From Tenuifilum sp. 4138str (lineage in GTDB: Bacteria > Bacteroidota > Bacteroidia > Bacteroidales > Tenuifilaceae): DNA of 64,000 nucleotides. The stretch lies in the NCBI RefSeq assembly GCF_041102575.1, contig NZ_JBGCUE010000014.1:1-64000 (forward strand), given 5' to 3'. Position numbers and translations under genes: made by a program. The notes under the pieces are model-generated. The model searched no databases. It worked only from the letters and a program-made list of their open reading frames with translations, and was not told the DNA's origin. Shown piece by piece: positions 33,674 to 42,362 of the stretch; position 1 is the stretch's first letter, and each line of letters begins with the position of its first letter.

Positions 33674-35911
33674 ATGAGTTTGCAAACCGACGAGGAAAAA
33701 CTTCTTATACAATCGCATTTTGAGGATTTGCTTAATAGCTGCACCCGTTGTACCTCGCCTGAGGACAAAGAACTGGTGGTAAAAGCCTTTAACCTTGCCA
33801 ACGAGGCACATAAAGGCGTTCGCAGAAAATCGGGCGAACCCTATATACTTCATCCCATTGCAGTAGCAAAAATTGTGACCAGCGAGATTGGACTGGGCGC
33901 AAAAGCTGTTGCCTGTGCCCTTATGCACGATGTGGTAGAGGATACAGACTATACCATTGAGGATATCGAAAGGATTTTTGGAAAGAAGATTGCCTCCATC
34001 ATCGATGGATTAACCAAGATTACTGATGTTTTTGATGCAAACTCAACCATTCAGGCCGAAAATTTTAGGAAAATTCTCTTAACCCTTGCCGACGATATTC
34101 GGGTAATACTTATTAAACTGGCCGATAGGTTACATAACATGCGAACCCTAGAGTCGCTGCCGGCTACCAAGCAAATGAAAATTGCCAGCGAGACCATCTA
34201 CCTTTATGCACCACTGGCTCACCGTTTAGGACTCTACGCCATTAAAACAGAGCTTGAGGACCTAAGCTTAAAGTACCGCTACCCTCAAGTATACGAAGAG
34301 ATAAGGAGTAAAATTGCCGACAACGAGAAGCGAAGGGTGCAACTTATCAATCACTTCTCGTTACCAATTATTCAGAAACTTGAAGAGAATAACATCGATT
34401 TTGAGATCAGTGGAAGACCAAAATCAGTTTACTCCGTTTGGAAAAAAATGCAAACCAAAAACGTTTCGTTCGAGGAGATATACGATTTACTTGCAGTCCG
34501 CATAGTTTTTAATCCCTATCCACACATACCAGAAAAAACCCAGTGCTGGCACATTTACTCGCTGATTACTGATATTTACAAGCCAAAGCCCGACAGGTTG
34601 CGCGATTGGGTTAGCACCCCAAAGGCTAACGGATACGAAGCTCTGCACTGTACCGTGATGGGCCCTGACGGGAAGTGGGTTGAGGTCCAAATTCGCTCGC
34701 GCCGAATGGACGAAATTGCAGAACGAGGTTTTGCTGCGCACTGGCGGTACAAGGAAATGGATGCTACCAGCCAGGAAAATGAACTCGATAAGTGGATTCG
34801 ACGCGTTAGGGAGATGCTGGAAAATCCACAAGAAAATGCACTTGAGTTCCTCGACGAGTTTAAGCTAAACCTGTTTACCTCCGAGATTATTGTATTTACT
34901 CCAAAAGGCGAAACCCGTAGTTTGCCTAAGGGAGCAACCGCCCTCGATTTTGCCTATGAAATTCATACTGAGGTTGGGAATAGAGCTATAGGTGCCAAGG
35001 TTAACCATAAGCTGGTTCCATTAAGCTATCAGCTCAACACGGGCGACCAGGTAGAAATAATCACTGCAGCCTCACAAAAACCAACATGGGAATTGCTCAA
35101 TTTTGCTACTACGGCCAAAGCTAAAGCAGCCATTAAAAACGCCCTTAAAGGAGAAGTAAAGAATAGGATAGAGAAGGGGCAGCAATTGCTTGAGGAAAAG
35201 CTTTTAGAGATGGGTATTCAACCCTCATCGCGTGTATTCAAGAAAATTCTACCAGCTTATGAGGTTTCATCAAAGGATGAGCTTTATGCCAAAATTGGTT
35301 CAGGGCTTATCAACCTCGATAACCTGAAAAAGATTCTGAAAAAGAATACCCAAAGCAAGTGGATTAAGTACTGGAAGTTGCAGCTAGGCTTTGGCGCTAA
35401 AAAGGTAGAGCCTGAAAGCGAAATCCAAACAAAGTACGACTTAAAAAAGCCCATAGTGCTTGGCGCCGACACTGACTCCGATAACCCGTCATATCTTGTA
35501 GCAAATTGCTGCAACCCAATTCCAGGCGACGAGGTTATTGGGTACCTCTCGCCCGATGATATTGTAATTGTTCACAAGGCAACCTGTGCCGAGGCTGTTA
35601 GGCTCATGGCTCAACATGGCGATAAGATTGTTGCTGCAAAGTGGACCACTCAGAAAGCCCTATCGTTCCTCGCCCGTGTTGAGGTTAACGGAATGGACCG
35701 AATCGGGATTATCAGTGAGCTTACCAAAGTGATTTCCGATGAGCTTATGGTGAACATTCGCAAATTCCATATCGAAAGCCACGATGGCATTTTTGAGGGC
35801 TTTATTGACCTATACGTGCATGATGTTACTCACCTTAACAACCTGATACTAAATATTATGAAGGTTAAGGGAATGGAGAACGTTCGGCGAATGGATAAGT
35901 TTGATGATTAA
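33674..35911 (+). CDS. Bifunctional (p)ppGpp synthetase/hydrolase
   Basis: The 745-residue RelA/SpoT homologue has an N-terminal HD hydrolase domain (HPIAVAKIV, ALMHDVVEDT, LADRLHNMRTL), the synthetase domain (SGRPKSVYSVWKKM, YDLLAVRIVF, STPKANGYEALH), TGS (VFTPKGETRSLPKGATALDFAYEIH), a zinc-finger/CC region with Cys-Cys (VANCCNPIPGDEVIGY), and a C-terminal ACT domain (RVEVNGMDRIGIISELTKVI). Both active sites look intact, so it can make and degrade the alarmone. It is probably the main stringent-response enzyme and is the last gene of a plus-strand run from 29472. Confidence 0.96.
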   Translation: MSLQTDEEKLLIQSHFEDLLNSCTRCTSPEDKELVVKAFNLANEAHKGVRRKSGEPYILHPIAVAKIVTSEIGLGAKAVACALMHDVVEDTDYTIEDIERIFGKKIASIIDGLTKITDVFDANSTIQAENFRKILLTLADDIRVILIKLADRLHNMRTLESLPATKQMKIASETIYLYAPLAHRLGLYAIKTELEDLSLKYRYPQVYEEIRSKIADNEKRRVQLINHFSLPIIQKLEENNIDFEISGRPKSVYSVWKKMQTKNVSFEEIYDLLAVRIVFNPYPHIPEKTQCWHIYSLITDIYKPKPDRLRDWVSTPKANGYEALHCTVMGPDGKWVEVQIRSRRMDEIAERGFAAHWRYKEMDATSQENELDKWIRRVREMLENPQENALEFLDEFKLNLFTSEIIVFTPKGETRSLPKGATALDFAYEIHTEVGNRAIGAKVNHKLVPLSYQLNTGDQVEIITAASQKPTWELLNFATTAKAKAAIKNALKGEVKNRIEKGQQLLEEKLLEMGIQPSSRVFKKILPAYEVSSKDELYAKIGSGLINLDNLKKILKKNTQSKWIKYWKLQLGFGAKKVEPESEIQTKYDLKKPIVLGADTDSDNPSYLVANCCNPIPGDEVIGYLSPDDIVIVHKATCAEAVRLMAQHGDKIVAAKWTTQKALSFLARVEVNGMDRIGIISELTKVISDELMVNIRKFHIESHDGIFEGFIDLYVHDVTHLNNLILNIMKVKGMENVRRMDKFDD

Positions 35912-35955
35912 ACCCGGATTACACACCATTGCAATGTGCAACCCGGGTTAATGTT
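35911..35955 (+). terminator. Possible terminator after relA/spoT
   Basis: AACCCGG/CCGGGTT stem (35911-35917/35943-35949) with inner ACACA/TGTGC partial pairing; starts at the last stop base. The T-tract is poor (TAATGTTTATT). Confidence 0.45.
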
Positions 35956-36007
35956 TATTCCTCAGGTATTTCTATTTATCAACCGCAATGAGTTTATTCA
36001 AAACGTG

Positions 36008-36397
36008 TTAATGGTTACACGAGTGACCATGTTCGCCATGGTGTGAGCCATGATGATGTTCATGATGGCTACAGCTTTCTCCTGAGTCCGCTAACTCGCC
36101 GTTGATGTAGAGATCAACAACCTCATCGGTATTTCCAGAGCAACCCCTAACTACCTGAATGCCATGGGCTGCAAGCACATTAATAGCTCCTGAACCTATT
36201 CCTCCGGCAAGCATTATTTCAACACCCATTTGTTGTAAATCAAGTGCAATGTTCGATTTACAGCCACAGCCCTGGGGCGATCCAAGCGTTTCCTTTGCTG
36301 TTACTTTGCCGTTCTCAATGGTGTAAACCGTGTAGAACTCACAATGACCAAAATGTTCATCAACATGGCCATGTCTGGTTGGTACTGCAATTTTCAT
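36008..36397 (-). CDS. NifX/NifB-type cofactor-binding protein with His-rich tail
   Basis: About 129 residues of the dinitrogenase iron-molybdenum cofactor family: MKIAVPTRHGHVDEHFGHCEFY at the N-terminus, SPQGCGCKSNIALDLQQMGVEIMLAGGIGSGAINVLAAHGIQV in the middle. The tail (about 108-131) is CSHHEHHHGSHHGEHGHSCNH-like, a likely metal-binding cluster. The family binds Fe-Mo-S clusters or iron-sulfur precursors, but in non-fixing Bacteroidota the role is unknown; no nif genes are seen here. The start MKIAVPT at 36397 fits the family; an ATG two codons upstream (36403) is also open. The DUF134 regulator gene lies 33 bases upstream on the same strand, a conserved pairing. Confidence 0.85.
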   Translation of the reverse strand: MKIAVPTRHGHVDEHFGHCEFYTVYTIENGKVTAKETLGSPQGCGCKSNIALDLQQMGVEIMLAGGIGSGAINVLAAHGIQVVRGCSGNTDEVVDLYINGELADSGESCSHHEHHHGSHHGEHGHSCNH

Positions 36398-36436
36398 AAT
36401 CATTTTTTTTTGTTAGTAAACCACTTATTCTCTATA

Positions 36437-36766
36437 TCAAATGTGTTCTGAATTCTGATTATTTAGCTGATCGCAGAATATTTCAGTTTGGCTTTTGTTG
36501 ATTCTAAGAGCCATACCGTTTGTAAGCGCTTTCGCCACCTTGCTCCTTGCCTGCTCAAGTATCCGCCCAAAGGTTTGCCTTGAAACCCCCATTTGTTTTG
36601 CTGCTTCTTCGTGATATAAACCTATACCGTCGGCAAGCCTTATTGCCTCAAGCTCGTCAGCTTCTAAAACTACGATTTCCATCAAGTGTAAGGGTTTACC
36701 GGCAGGCTTGAATAAATGAATATCGGGGGAATGGCAGATTCTTCGTGGACACTTGCTTCTTGGCAT
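36437..36766 (-). CDS. DUF134 family DNA-binding protein
   Basis: A 109-residue protein with MPRSKCPRRI at the N-terminus (Cys-x-Arg motif), LEADELEAIRLADGIGLYHEEAAKQMGVSRQTFGRILEQARSKVAKAL, which forms a sigma-70 region 4-like helix-turn-helix, and an ILE-rich dimer part. DUF134 proteins are thought to be transcription regulators, often encoded beside NifX/NifB-like genes, as here. The Cys-rich N-terminus may bind a metal or cluster, so it could control the neighbour in response to iron-sulfur status; this is inference. Confidence 0.85.
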   Translation of the reverse strand: MPRSKCPRRICHSPDIHLFKPAGKPLHLMEIVVLEADELEAIRLADGIGLYHEEAAKQMGVSRQTFGRILEQARSKVAKALTNGMALRINKSQTEIFCDQLNNQNSEHI

Positions 36767-36871
36767 ATGCTCAAAATATTTTTCACAAATGTAAGCATAT
36801 GCCCAAAATGATAGCTATAATTAATGTTAAAATTTTAGGCAAGGCCTATAATTAACAAACAACTACTACCA

Positions 36872-36944
36872 TTGTCATCCCGAGCGGAGTGAAGGATCTC
36901 TAATAGACCTCAATGAGATGTTTCGCTAGCGCTCAACATGACAA
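36872..36944. repeat. Long inverted-repeat unit (GTCAT family), copy 4
   Basis: TTGTCAT (36872-36878) and ATGACAA (36938-36944) bound it. The inner GAGATGTTTCG and GAAGGATCTC arms are partly complementary. Confidence 0.65.
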
Positions 36945-36980
36945 CATTATTACAAGTAATTTTCAACGAATAACCATCCT

Positions 36981-37190
36981 TGTCATGCTGAGCTAGCCCA
37001 AGCATCTCTTTACCTTTAATCCTTGTTTTTTTGGAAATCGCTATTTGCCATACTTTTCTTTTGCGATGCAACGTTTCAGTGTTACTCTTTGGAAAATGTA
37101 TTGCGTGCATCGCTATACATATGGCAATAATCATGGTGTTACAAATATTACGCCCCTACGGGGCTTAATACGTTGTTCGTTGTTCGTTAT
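36981..37190 (+). repeat. GCGATGCA-hairpin repeat, copy 4
   Basis: Lead TGTCATGCTGAGCTAGCCC; inverted pair 37063-37070/37106-37113; ACAAATATTACGCCCC tail with the GGGGC palindrome and GTTCGTTGTTCG. Confidence 0.8.
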
Positions 37191-37200
37191 TCGTAAAACT

Positions 37201-37432
37201 ATTGTCATGCTGAGCTCGCCGAAGCATCGCTTTACCTAAAACCCTTTTATTCTTGTTGTTTTTTTTGGAAATCGCTATTTGCCATACTTTTCTTTTGCGA
37301 TGCAACGTTTCAGTGTTACTCTTTGGAAAATGTATTGCGTGCATCGCTATACATGTGTTAATAATCATGGTGTTACAAATATTACGCCCCTGCGGGGCTT
37401 AAGACGTTGTTCGTTGCTCGTTGTTCGTGAAA
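37201..37432 (+). repeat. GCGATGCA-hairpin repeat, copy 5
   Basis: Very close to copy 4 and directly behind it. Inverted pair 37297-37304/37340-37347; same tail with GGGGC palindrome. Confidence 0.8.
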
Positions 37433-37469
37433 CTATTTTTTAACTTTTAACTTTTAACTTTTAACTAGT

Positions 37470-37602
37470 TCTAACTTCCTCTAACTCCATCATATTCCAT
37501 CTATTCCGACTCATTCCGACTCATTCCGACTCATTCCGATTCATTCCGATTCATTCCGATTCATTCCTCAAGAAATTAGCCCGGTTAATTCATGGCGCTT
37601 CG
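37470..37602 (+). repeat. CTAACTTCCTC...CATTCCG repeat, copy 1, with 10-base tandem array
   Basis: The core is six tandem copies of a 10-base unit (ACTCATTCCG, last three ATTCATTCCG) at 37508-37567. It is preceded by TCTAACTTCCTCTAACT and followed by AGAAATTAGCCCGG and TTCATGG. The same order occurs at 58431-58510 and, inverted, at 55931-56020, where the array is short. Confidence 0.8.
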
Positions 37603-37634
37603 GATAAACTTTTTCTATGTTTTACTGTTTGATG

Positions 37635-37664
37635 TTGTATAACAAAAATTTTATCCTATTTTTG
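37635..37664 (+). promoter_or_regulatory. Bacteroidota-type promoter of fur
   Basis: TTG at 37635-37637 and TATTTTTG at 37657-37664, 19 bases apart, match the -33/-7 consensus. The ATG of the Fur gene is 28 bases downstream. Confidence 0.7.
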
Positions 37665-37692
37665 CTATTTAAAGTAAGTCTAAATTTAAGCT

Positions 37693-38166
37693 ATGACCTG
37701 CAGCGATACTAAACTTGTTGTAAAACGCATACTCACCGATTACCTGGAGCGTAAAGGGCACAGGAAAACTCCCGAACGTTTTGCCATACTTGACGAGATT
37801 TACTCCCAGGAATCGCACTTTGATATAGAAACGCTCTATATCAAAATGAAAAATAAAAACTACCAGGTAAGTAGGGCGACGCTCTACAACACTATCGACT
37901 TGTTACTGGAGTGTGGGCTAGTAATAAAACACCAGTTTGGTAAAAATTCATCGCTATACGAGAAAGCTTATGAATGTAAGCAACACGATCACCTTATTTG
38001 TAGTCGCTGTGGTAAAGTAATTGAGTTTTGCGACCCCCGAATACAGGAAATAATTAACTCCGCCCAAAAGAATAGCGGATTCACTATTTCGCATCACTCG
38101 CTTTACCTTTATGGCCTTTGTAAAGATTGTCAAACCGAAATAGATAAGGTTGATCTTTCCCTTTAG
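37693..38166 (+). CDS. fur: Fur family transcriptional regulator
   Basis: The 157-residue protein has the Fur winged-helix N-terminus ([27 protein letters not shown], with [21 protein letters not shown] as recognition helix) and a C-terminal dimer/metal domain: [15 protein letters not shown] with the first CxxC, and [11 protein letters not shown] with the second. Both structural zinc motifs and the His-rich regulatory ligands are present. Likely senses iron, or peroxide or zinc if it is a PerR/Zur-like member; the class cannot be told apart by eye. PurA follows, and the pair fur-purA is common in this phylum. Confidence 0.92.
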   Translation: MTCSDTKLVVKRILTDYLERKGHRKTPERFAILDEIYSQESHFDIETLYIKMKNKNYQVSRATLYNTIDLLLECGLVIKHQFGKNSSLYEKAYECKQHDHLICSRCGKVIEFCDPRIQEIINSAQKNSGFTISHHSLYLYGLCKDCQTEIDKVDLSL

Positions 38167-38299
38167 ATTGTTAATATCTTCCTTTTCAAAATTGTGCTAA
38201 AAGCATTACCTTTATATGCTTTTTGGCTTGAAAATTTGTGTGAACAATTGGTTTCGCTAAGGTTTTTATTTGCCAAAAGTAGCATAATTATTAAAGGAG

Positions 38300-39568
38300 A
38301 TGAGTAAAGTTGATATTCTATTAGGCCTCCAGTGGGGCGACGAAGGGAAAGGGAAAGTTGTTGATGTTCTAACTCCCAATTACAGTGTAATTGCACGATT
38401 CCAAGGTGGTCCAAACGCAGGTCATTCCTTGGAGTTTAATAACATTAAACATGTGCTGCATACCATTCCTTCAGGGGTATTCCATCCTGGCTGCTTAAAC
38501 TTAATTGGCAATGGTGTAGTAATTGACCCAATTATCCTGGCTGAGGAAATACACTCGCTTGAGAAGCTTGGGGTAAACCTGAAAAAATCGCTCAAAATTT
38601 CAAAAAAGGCTCACCTTATTTTACCCTCGCACCGTGAGCTCGATGCGGCATCGGAGGCAGCAAAGGGAAAAGGAAAGATAGGCTCAACCCTGAAGGGAAT
38701 TGGCCCTACTTACATGGATAAAACCGGACGCAATGGGCTACGTGTGGGCGATATCCTTTTACCCGATTTTAAGGATAGATACAATTTCCTAAAGAACAAA
38801 CACAAGGAAATATTAAGGCAATATAACTATTCAAGCAACATTGAGCAGCATGAGGAGGAGTGGTTTAAGGGCATAGAGCTTCTACGTCAGTACGACCTTA
38901 TCGACTCTGAGTACGAAATAAATAGCTACATCAAACAGGGAAAAAGGGTGCTTGCGGAAGGTGCTCAGGGATCATTGCTCGATATCGATTTTGGTTCTTA
39001 CCCGTTCGTAACCTCATCGAACACTATTTGTGCCGGCGCTTGCACGGGGTTGGGTATTGCTCCCCATGCGGTGGGTGAGGTTTACGGCATATTCAAGGCA
39101 TACTGTACCCGAGTAGGCTCTGGACCATTCCCCACCGAGCTTGATAACGAGATTGGCGAAAAGATGCGAAAGATAGGCGTTGAGTTTGGTGCCACCACTG
39201 GACGGCCGCGTCGTTGTGGTTGGCTCGACCTAGTTGCATTGAAGTATGCTATTATGCTCAATGGTGTAACCCAGCTAATAATGACTAAACCCGATGTGCT
39301 TGATTCCTTTGAAACCATCAAGGTTGCAGTAGCATACAGGGTAAACGGTATTGAAACCGACAGGTTGCCCTACGATATTAATACGCCCATTGAGCCGGTT
39401 TACAAGGAGTTTAAGGGTTGGATGACCGATATTTCAGGCTTCAAATCCGATAGTGATTTGCCTGACGAGCTAATGGCTTACATCCAGTTTATTGAGCAGG
39501 AAACAGGCGTTCCGGTTAGGATTATTTCAGTTGGACCAAACAGGGACGAAACAATTGTAAGGGAATGA
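38300..39568 (+). CDS. purA: Adenylosuccinate synthase
   Basis: A 422-residue GTP-dependent ligase that makes adenylosuccinate from IMP and aspartate, the first committed step to AMP. Seen: the N-terminal LGLQWGDEGKGKVVD P-loop, FQGGPNAGHS, RHE-like SHRELDAASE, GSTLKGIGPTYMDK, LAEGAQGSLLDIDFGSYPFVTSS and GATTGRPRRCGWLD near the C-terminus. Length is typical. It is convergent with the hypothetical gene 39576-40244, with 7 bases between stops. Confidence 0.97.
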   Translation: MSKVDILLGLQWGDEGKGKVVDVLTPNYSVIARFQGGPNAGHSLEFNNIKHVLHTIPSGVFHPGCLNLIGNGVVIDPIILAEEIHSLEKLGVNLKKSLKISKKAHLILPSHRELDAASEAAKGKGKIGSTLKGIGPTYMDKTGRNGLRVGDILLPDFKDRYNFLKNKHKEILRQYNYSSNIEQHEEEWFKGIELLRQYDLIDSEYEINSYIKQGKRVLAEGAQGSLLDIDFGSYPFVTSSNTICAGACTGLGIAPHAVGEVYGIFKAYCTRVGSGPFPTELDNEIGEKMRKIGVEFGATTGRPRRCGWLDLVALKYAIMLNGVTQLIMTKPDVLDSFETIKVAVAYRVNGIETDRLPYDINTPIEPVYKEFKGWMTDISGFKSDSDLPDELMAYIQFIEQETGVPVRIISVGPNRDETIVRE

Positions 39569-39575
39569 AAAACAG

Positions 39576-40244
39576 TTAGAAAGATATTTTTACAAAGGGA
39601 TTTTCAATAGGCTTGGTATATTGCCAGGCCTTTTTTGTACGATAGTTGCTCAACTCCCAAACTACCCCGCTAAGACCTGAGGATTGATCCATTAACCTTG
39701 AACTTACCTCAAGGTTGGTTTCAATTTTTTCTCTAAACTCGTTGTCGGCAAAAACTCGTAACCCGAGGTACTTTACTGAGTTAATGTTTCCTGAAAGGCA
39801 GGTAGGCCAAACATAGTTTCCGGTAGGCGAACATACCAAAACATTCGTTTCCCACTCAATGGTGTATGGTTGAGTTCCTTTTTTATTCAGCCAGTCTTTA
39901 CCAAACTTAAAGCTAAGCGTGTTTTCCGATGTAACTTTTTTCTCAAGGCTACCTTTCCAAATAACATTACCCTTTGAGTCGGTAATTCTTGCTTTACTTC
40001 TATTAACTATAACTTCCTGCGCTTTTGGGAAGTTAATGGATAGTGTATTGGATATCTGATCTTGAATAGCTGTAAACGAAACTATTGTTGAAATAAGTGT
40101 TGTGCTCTCATCTACGGTTTGCATCTCCATTGCAAACCTATCAATCTCTATTTGTGTACCAGAAATTTCTTGAGAGAAACTTTGTTGTGAAAAAGTTAAT
40201 AAACAGAAAAATGCAAAGAAAGAGGACATCCGCAATGCGGACAT
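39576..40244 (-). CDS. Hypothetical exported protein
   Basis: A ~222-residue protein of unknown family with a signal peptide (MSALRMSSFFAFFCLLTFSQQSFSQ). The mature part alternates β-strands and polar residues, with FGKDWLNKKGTQPYTIEWE and a final GVVWELSNYRTKKAWQY; nothing specific is recognised. The frame is open upstream to 40334, but the signal peptide argues for ATG 40244 or 40229. Both ATGs lie inside a stem-loop that also works as the terminator of the MFS gene upstream. Expression may therefore be controlled at the level of readthrough or translation. Confidence 0.7.
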   Translation of the reverse strand: MSALRMSSFFAFFCLLTFSQQSFSQEISGTQIEIDRFAMEMQTVDESTTLISTIVSFTAIQDQISNTLSINFPKAQEVIVNRSKARITDSKGNVIWKGSLEKKVTSENTLSFKFGKDWLNKKGTQPYTIEWETNVLVCSPTGNYVWPTCLSGNINSVKYLGLRVFADNEFREKIETNLEVSSRLMDQSSGLSGVVWELSNYRTKKAWQYTKPIENPFVKISF

Positions 40245-40251
40245 CCTCTTT
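40219..40251 (-). terminator. Hairpin terminator overlapping the next gene's start
   Basis: On the minus strand AAAGAGGA-TG-TCCGC-ATT-GCGGA-TG-TCCTCTTT. The outer stem is 8 bp and the inner stem 5 bp, with two symmetric TG mismatches, followed by TTTGCATTTTT. It ends the MFS transcript (stop at 40264) but contains the start codons of the next gene (40244 and 40229). Confidence 0.7.
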
Positions 40252-40263
40252 AAAAATGAAAAA

Positions 40264-41661
40264 TTACTTTTGAATATTTGGCAGTTCAAGTCCATAACCC
40301 TTTTTCTTATCTTCAGCCTTAAGCAGTAATGCAAAAACTAGGGCAAGTATTCCAAGCGAAGTGAAAATTATCATTGGTATAGTGTAGTTGTAGGTATTAA
40401 CTGTTACGCCTTCAACCACTTTTTGACCGGTTACACAGTACTTATCGAGCACCCAACCAATAAGGGCAGGAACACCCATTAAGCCCCAGTTTTGTACCCA
40501 GAAAATTAATGAGTAGGCAGTTCCAAGCTGATTCTCCGGGATAATTTTAGGAACTGAAGGCCACATTGCCGAGGGAACCAATGAGAATCCAATACCCAGA
40601 ATAATAATAAGTACAATTGCAATAATCCAATGGTTGAGGAATGGGATTGAGAACATGGTGTGCACAAAGATAAGCAGAAGTGAGCCAATCAGCATGATAG
40701 TTGCCCCTTTGCCTTTCCTGTCGTAAATATTCCCGAAAAAGGGAGTAAGCAGTATGGTACCAAAGGGTAACATGGCAGGTATTGTGCCGGCAAGCGATTC
40801 ATCAACACCAAACTTGTTTACCATTAAATCGGCGGCATACTTAAGGAATGGGAATACGGCTGAATAGAATAGTACACAAAGTATGGCAATGTACCACCAA
40901 CCCTTGTTGGTAATGATATTGAAAATATCCGATATCTTAAATGCTTCCTCCTCGTTGGTTACATTGTTACTCTTGTCGTATTCGGCTTGGGAAGCATCGA
41001 GCTTCTTATCCATAAAAGTGTAAATGATAAATGAAATTAAGCCAATTACGAGAAGAATCAAGCAGAAAAGGATGGGCTTTGAAACATGGCCAAAAGCCTT
41101 AGCAATGGGTACCGATGTAGCCAAAGCAAGCGCAGTACCCAAACGGGCAGTAGCCATTTCCAAACCCATAGCAAGCGCTAGCTCCTTGCCCTTGAACCAT
41201 TTTACAATGATTTTTGAAACGGTAATACCGGCCACTTCAACACCTACACCAAAAATAGCATACCCCAATGCAGCCATAAACACTTGTGCTTTAATGGGGA
41301 AAATCCATAGAATATTCCATACCTGCCCATCGAGCATATGGGTGGAAACAGCCCAGAACTTAATGGATGTACCAATAACCATTATGGTGGCAGCCATTAG
41401 ACCGGTAAACCGAACACCCATTTTGTCGAGGATAATACCGCCAATGATTAGCATGAAAAGAAATACATTAAACCACCCGTAGGCGCTTGTAAAAAGTCCG
41501 TATTCTGAACTATCCCATGAGAGTTGTTGCTCTAAAAGCCCTTTCAGCGGGGCCATCACATCGGTTAAGTAGTAACCGGTTAACATGGTAAAAGCTACAA
41601 CTGCCAGGGCTGTCCAACGCGCCCAGGCATGATCGCGCAGTGTTTGTCGAATCTTTTCCAT
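40264..41661 (-). CDS. Major facilitator superfamily transporter
   Basis: A 465-residue protein with twelve predicted helices. The N-half shows ARWTALAVVAFTMLTGYYLTDVMAPLKGLL and an inner-loop GGIILDKMGVRFTG motif (the GxxxDRxGxR-like signature), the C-half GNIYDRKGKGATIMLIG. The pattern of the C-half, with LGIGFSLVPSAMWPSVPKIIPENQLGTAYSLIFWVQNWG, resembles the MFSD1/Gm-type family. Substrate is unknown; small peptides or organic acids are possible. It is flanked by a terminator behind it and by a second hairpin upstream (41751-41775), so it is transcribed alone. Confidence 0.88.
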   Translation of the reverse strand: MEKIRQTLRDHAWARWTALAVVAFTMLTGYYLTDVMAPLKGLLEQQLSWDSSEYGLFTSAYGWFNVFLFMLIIGGIILDKMGVRFTGLMAATIMVIGTSIKFWAVSTHMLDGQVWNILWIFPIKAQVFMAALGYAIFGVGVEVAGITVSKIIVKWFKGKELALAMGLEMATARLGTALALATSVPIAKAFGHVSKPILFCLILLVIGLISFIIYTFMDKKLDASQAEYDKSNNVTNEEEAFKISDIFNIITNKGWWYIAILCVLFYSAVFPFLKYAADLMVNKFGVDESLAGTIPAMLPFGTILLTPFFGNIYDRKGKGATIMLIGSLLLIFVHTMFSIPFLNHWIIAIVLIIILGIGFSLVPSAMWPSVPKIIPENQLGTAYSLIFWVQNWGLMGVPALIGWVLDKYCVTGQKVVEGVTVNTYNYTIPMIIFTSLGILALVFALLLKAEDKKKGYGLELPNIQK

Positions 41662-41750
41662 TTAGTTTAAAAATTAGGTTTAGTTTGTTTTGTGCAGCAA
41701 ATAAAATCAAAATAGCTCAAACCAAATACATTTTTTGTCAATAAAATAAA

Positions 41751-41775
41751 AAACCGCCTAAAAATTGGCGGTTTT
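41751..41775 (-). terminator. Terminator behind the SPOR gene
   Basis: AAACCGCC/GGCGGTTT stem (41751-41758/41767-41774) flanked by A-run on the plus side, which reads as T-run on the minus strand. It ends the SPOR lipoprotein transcript. Confidence 0.85.
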
Positions 41776-41794
41776 ATAATTGTATATTCAACAT

Positions 41795-42247
41795 TTACTT
41801 ATTTTCGTATACCCACATCTCCATGGGTTCGTCGGGGCGTTCAGAATTAATGCGCTCAATTTCGTTAAAAGCTTTGCTATAGGTGTCGTACTGACCAATT
41901 GAAACCAACTTAAAACCATTGGGTGAGTCAAGTATTTTTGTTTTGTTAAAACCCAATTTATGAACTTCTTCCTCCCATGCTGTTGCATTTGAAGGCACTT
42001 TAAAACTACCAATAATCACATGAAAACGGTAAGTGGCTTCATACTCTTGCTGTTTGCGCAACTCCTCCTGGCGGGCTTGCTCTTCGGCTATTCTTTTTTG
42101 TTCTTCCTCAAAAGCTTTTGCTTTTGCTATGCTGTCCTCTTTGGCTTTTTGCAGGGCAATGGGGTCAACCTTTTTGTCTTTTTTAAAGTACTTGCAACCA
42201 GTGCCAACAAATGCTGCCAGTACTATAAACAGTATAATTCTTTTCAT
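41795..42247 (-). CDS. SPOR domain lipoprotein
   Basis: A 150-residue lipoprotein: MKRIILFIVLAAFVGTGCKYF (Cys lipobox near residue 18), a charged coiled-coil (about 35-72: KEDSIAKAKAFEEEQKRIAEEQ), and a C-terminal SPOR domain (about 75-150: YRFHVIIGSFKVPSNATAWEEEV, TKILDSPNGFKLVSIGQYDTYSKAFNEIERI). SPOR domains bind denuded glycan strands of peptidoglycan at division sites, so this is likely a cell-wall or division-associated lipoprotein. Neighbouring minus-strand genes are unrelated. Confidence 0.93.
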   Translation of the reverse strand: MKRIILFIVLAAFVGTGCKYFKKDKKVDPIALQKAKEDSIAKAKAFEEEQKRIAEEQARQEELRKQQEYEATYRFHVIIGSFKVPSNATAWEEEVHKLGFNKTKILDSPNGFKLVSIGQYDTYSKAFNEIERINSERPDEPMEMWVYENK

Positions 42248-42362
42248 AGGGTTTCTCGGTTAAGGTTTAATTTCAGTGCAATATATATACAAATTTTCAA
42301 TAAATCAAAATTTAGCGCTAAAAGTTCAAGCAACCGTGCTGATTTTAATCCTTTTAGGTTAT

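Larger units (their letters stand above)
36767..37634. other. Second repeat field, no gene
   Basis: About 870 bases between the DUF134 gene and fur. It contains one GTCAT-type inverted unit (36872-36944), two GCGATGCA-hairpin repeats (36981-37190, 37201-37432), a CTTTTAA run near 37441-37470, and a CATTCCGACT tandem array (37501-37567). No credible gene is seen. Confidence 0.8.

Noticed and set aside
37501-37567. CRISPR array
   Set aside because: The units are only 10 bases, directly adjacent, with no spacers and no cas genes nearby.
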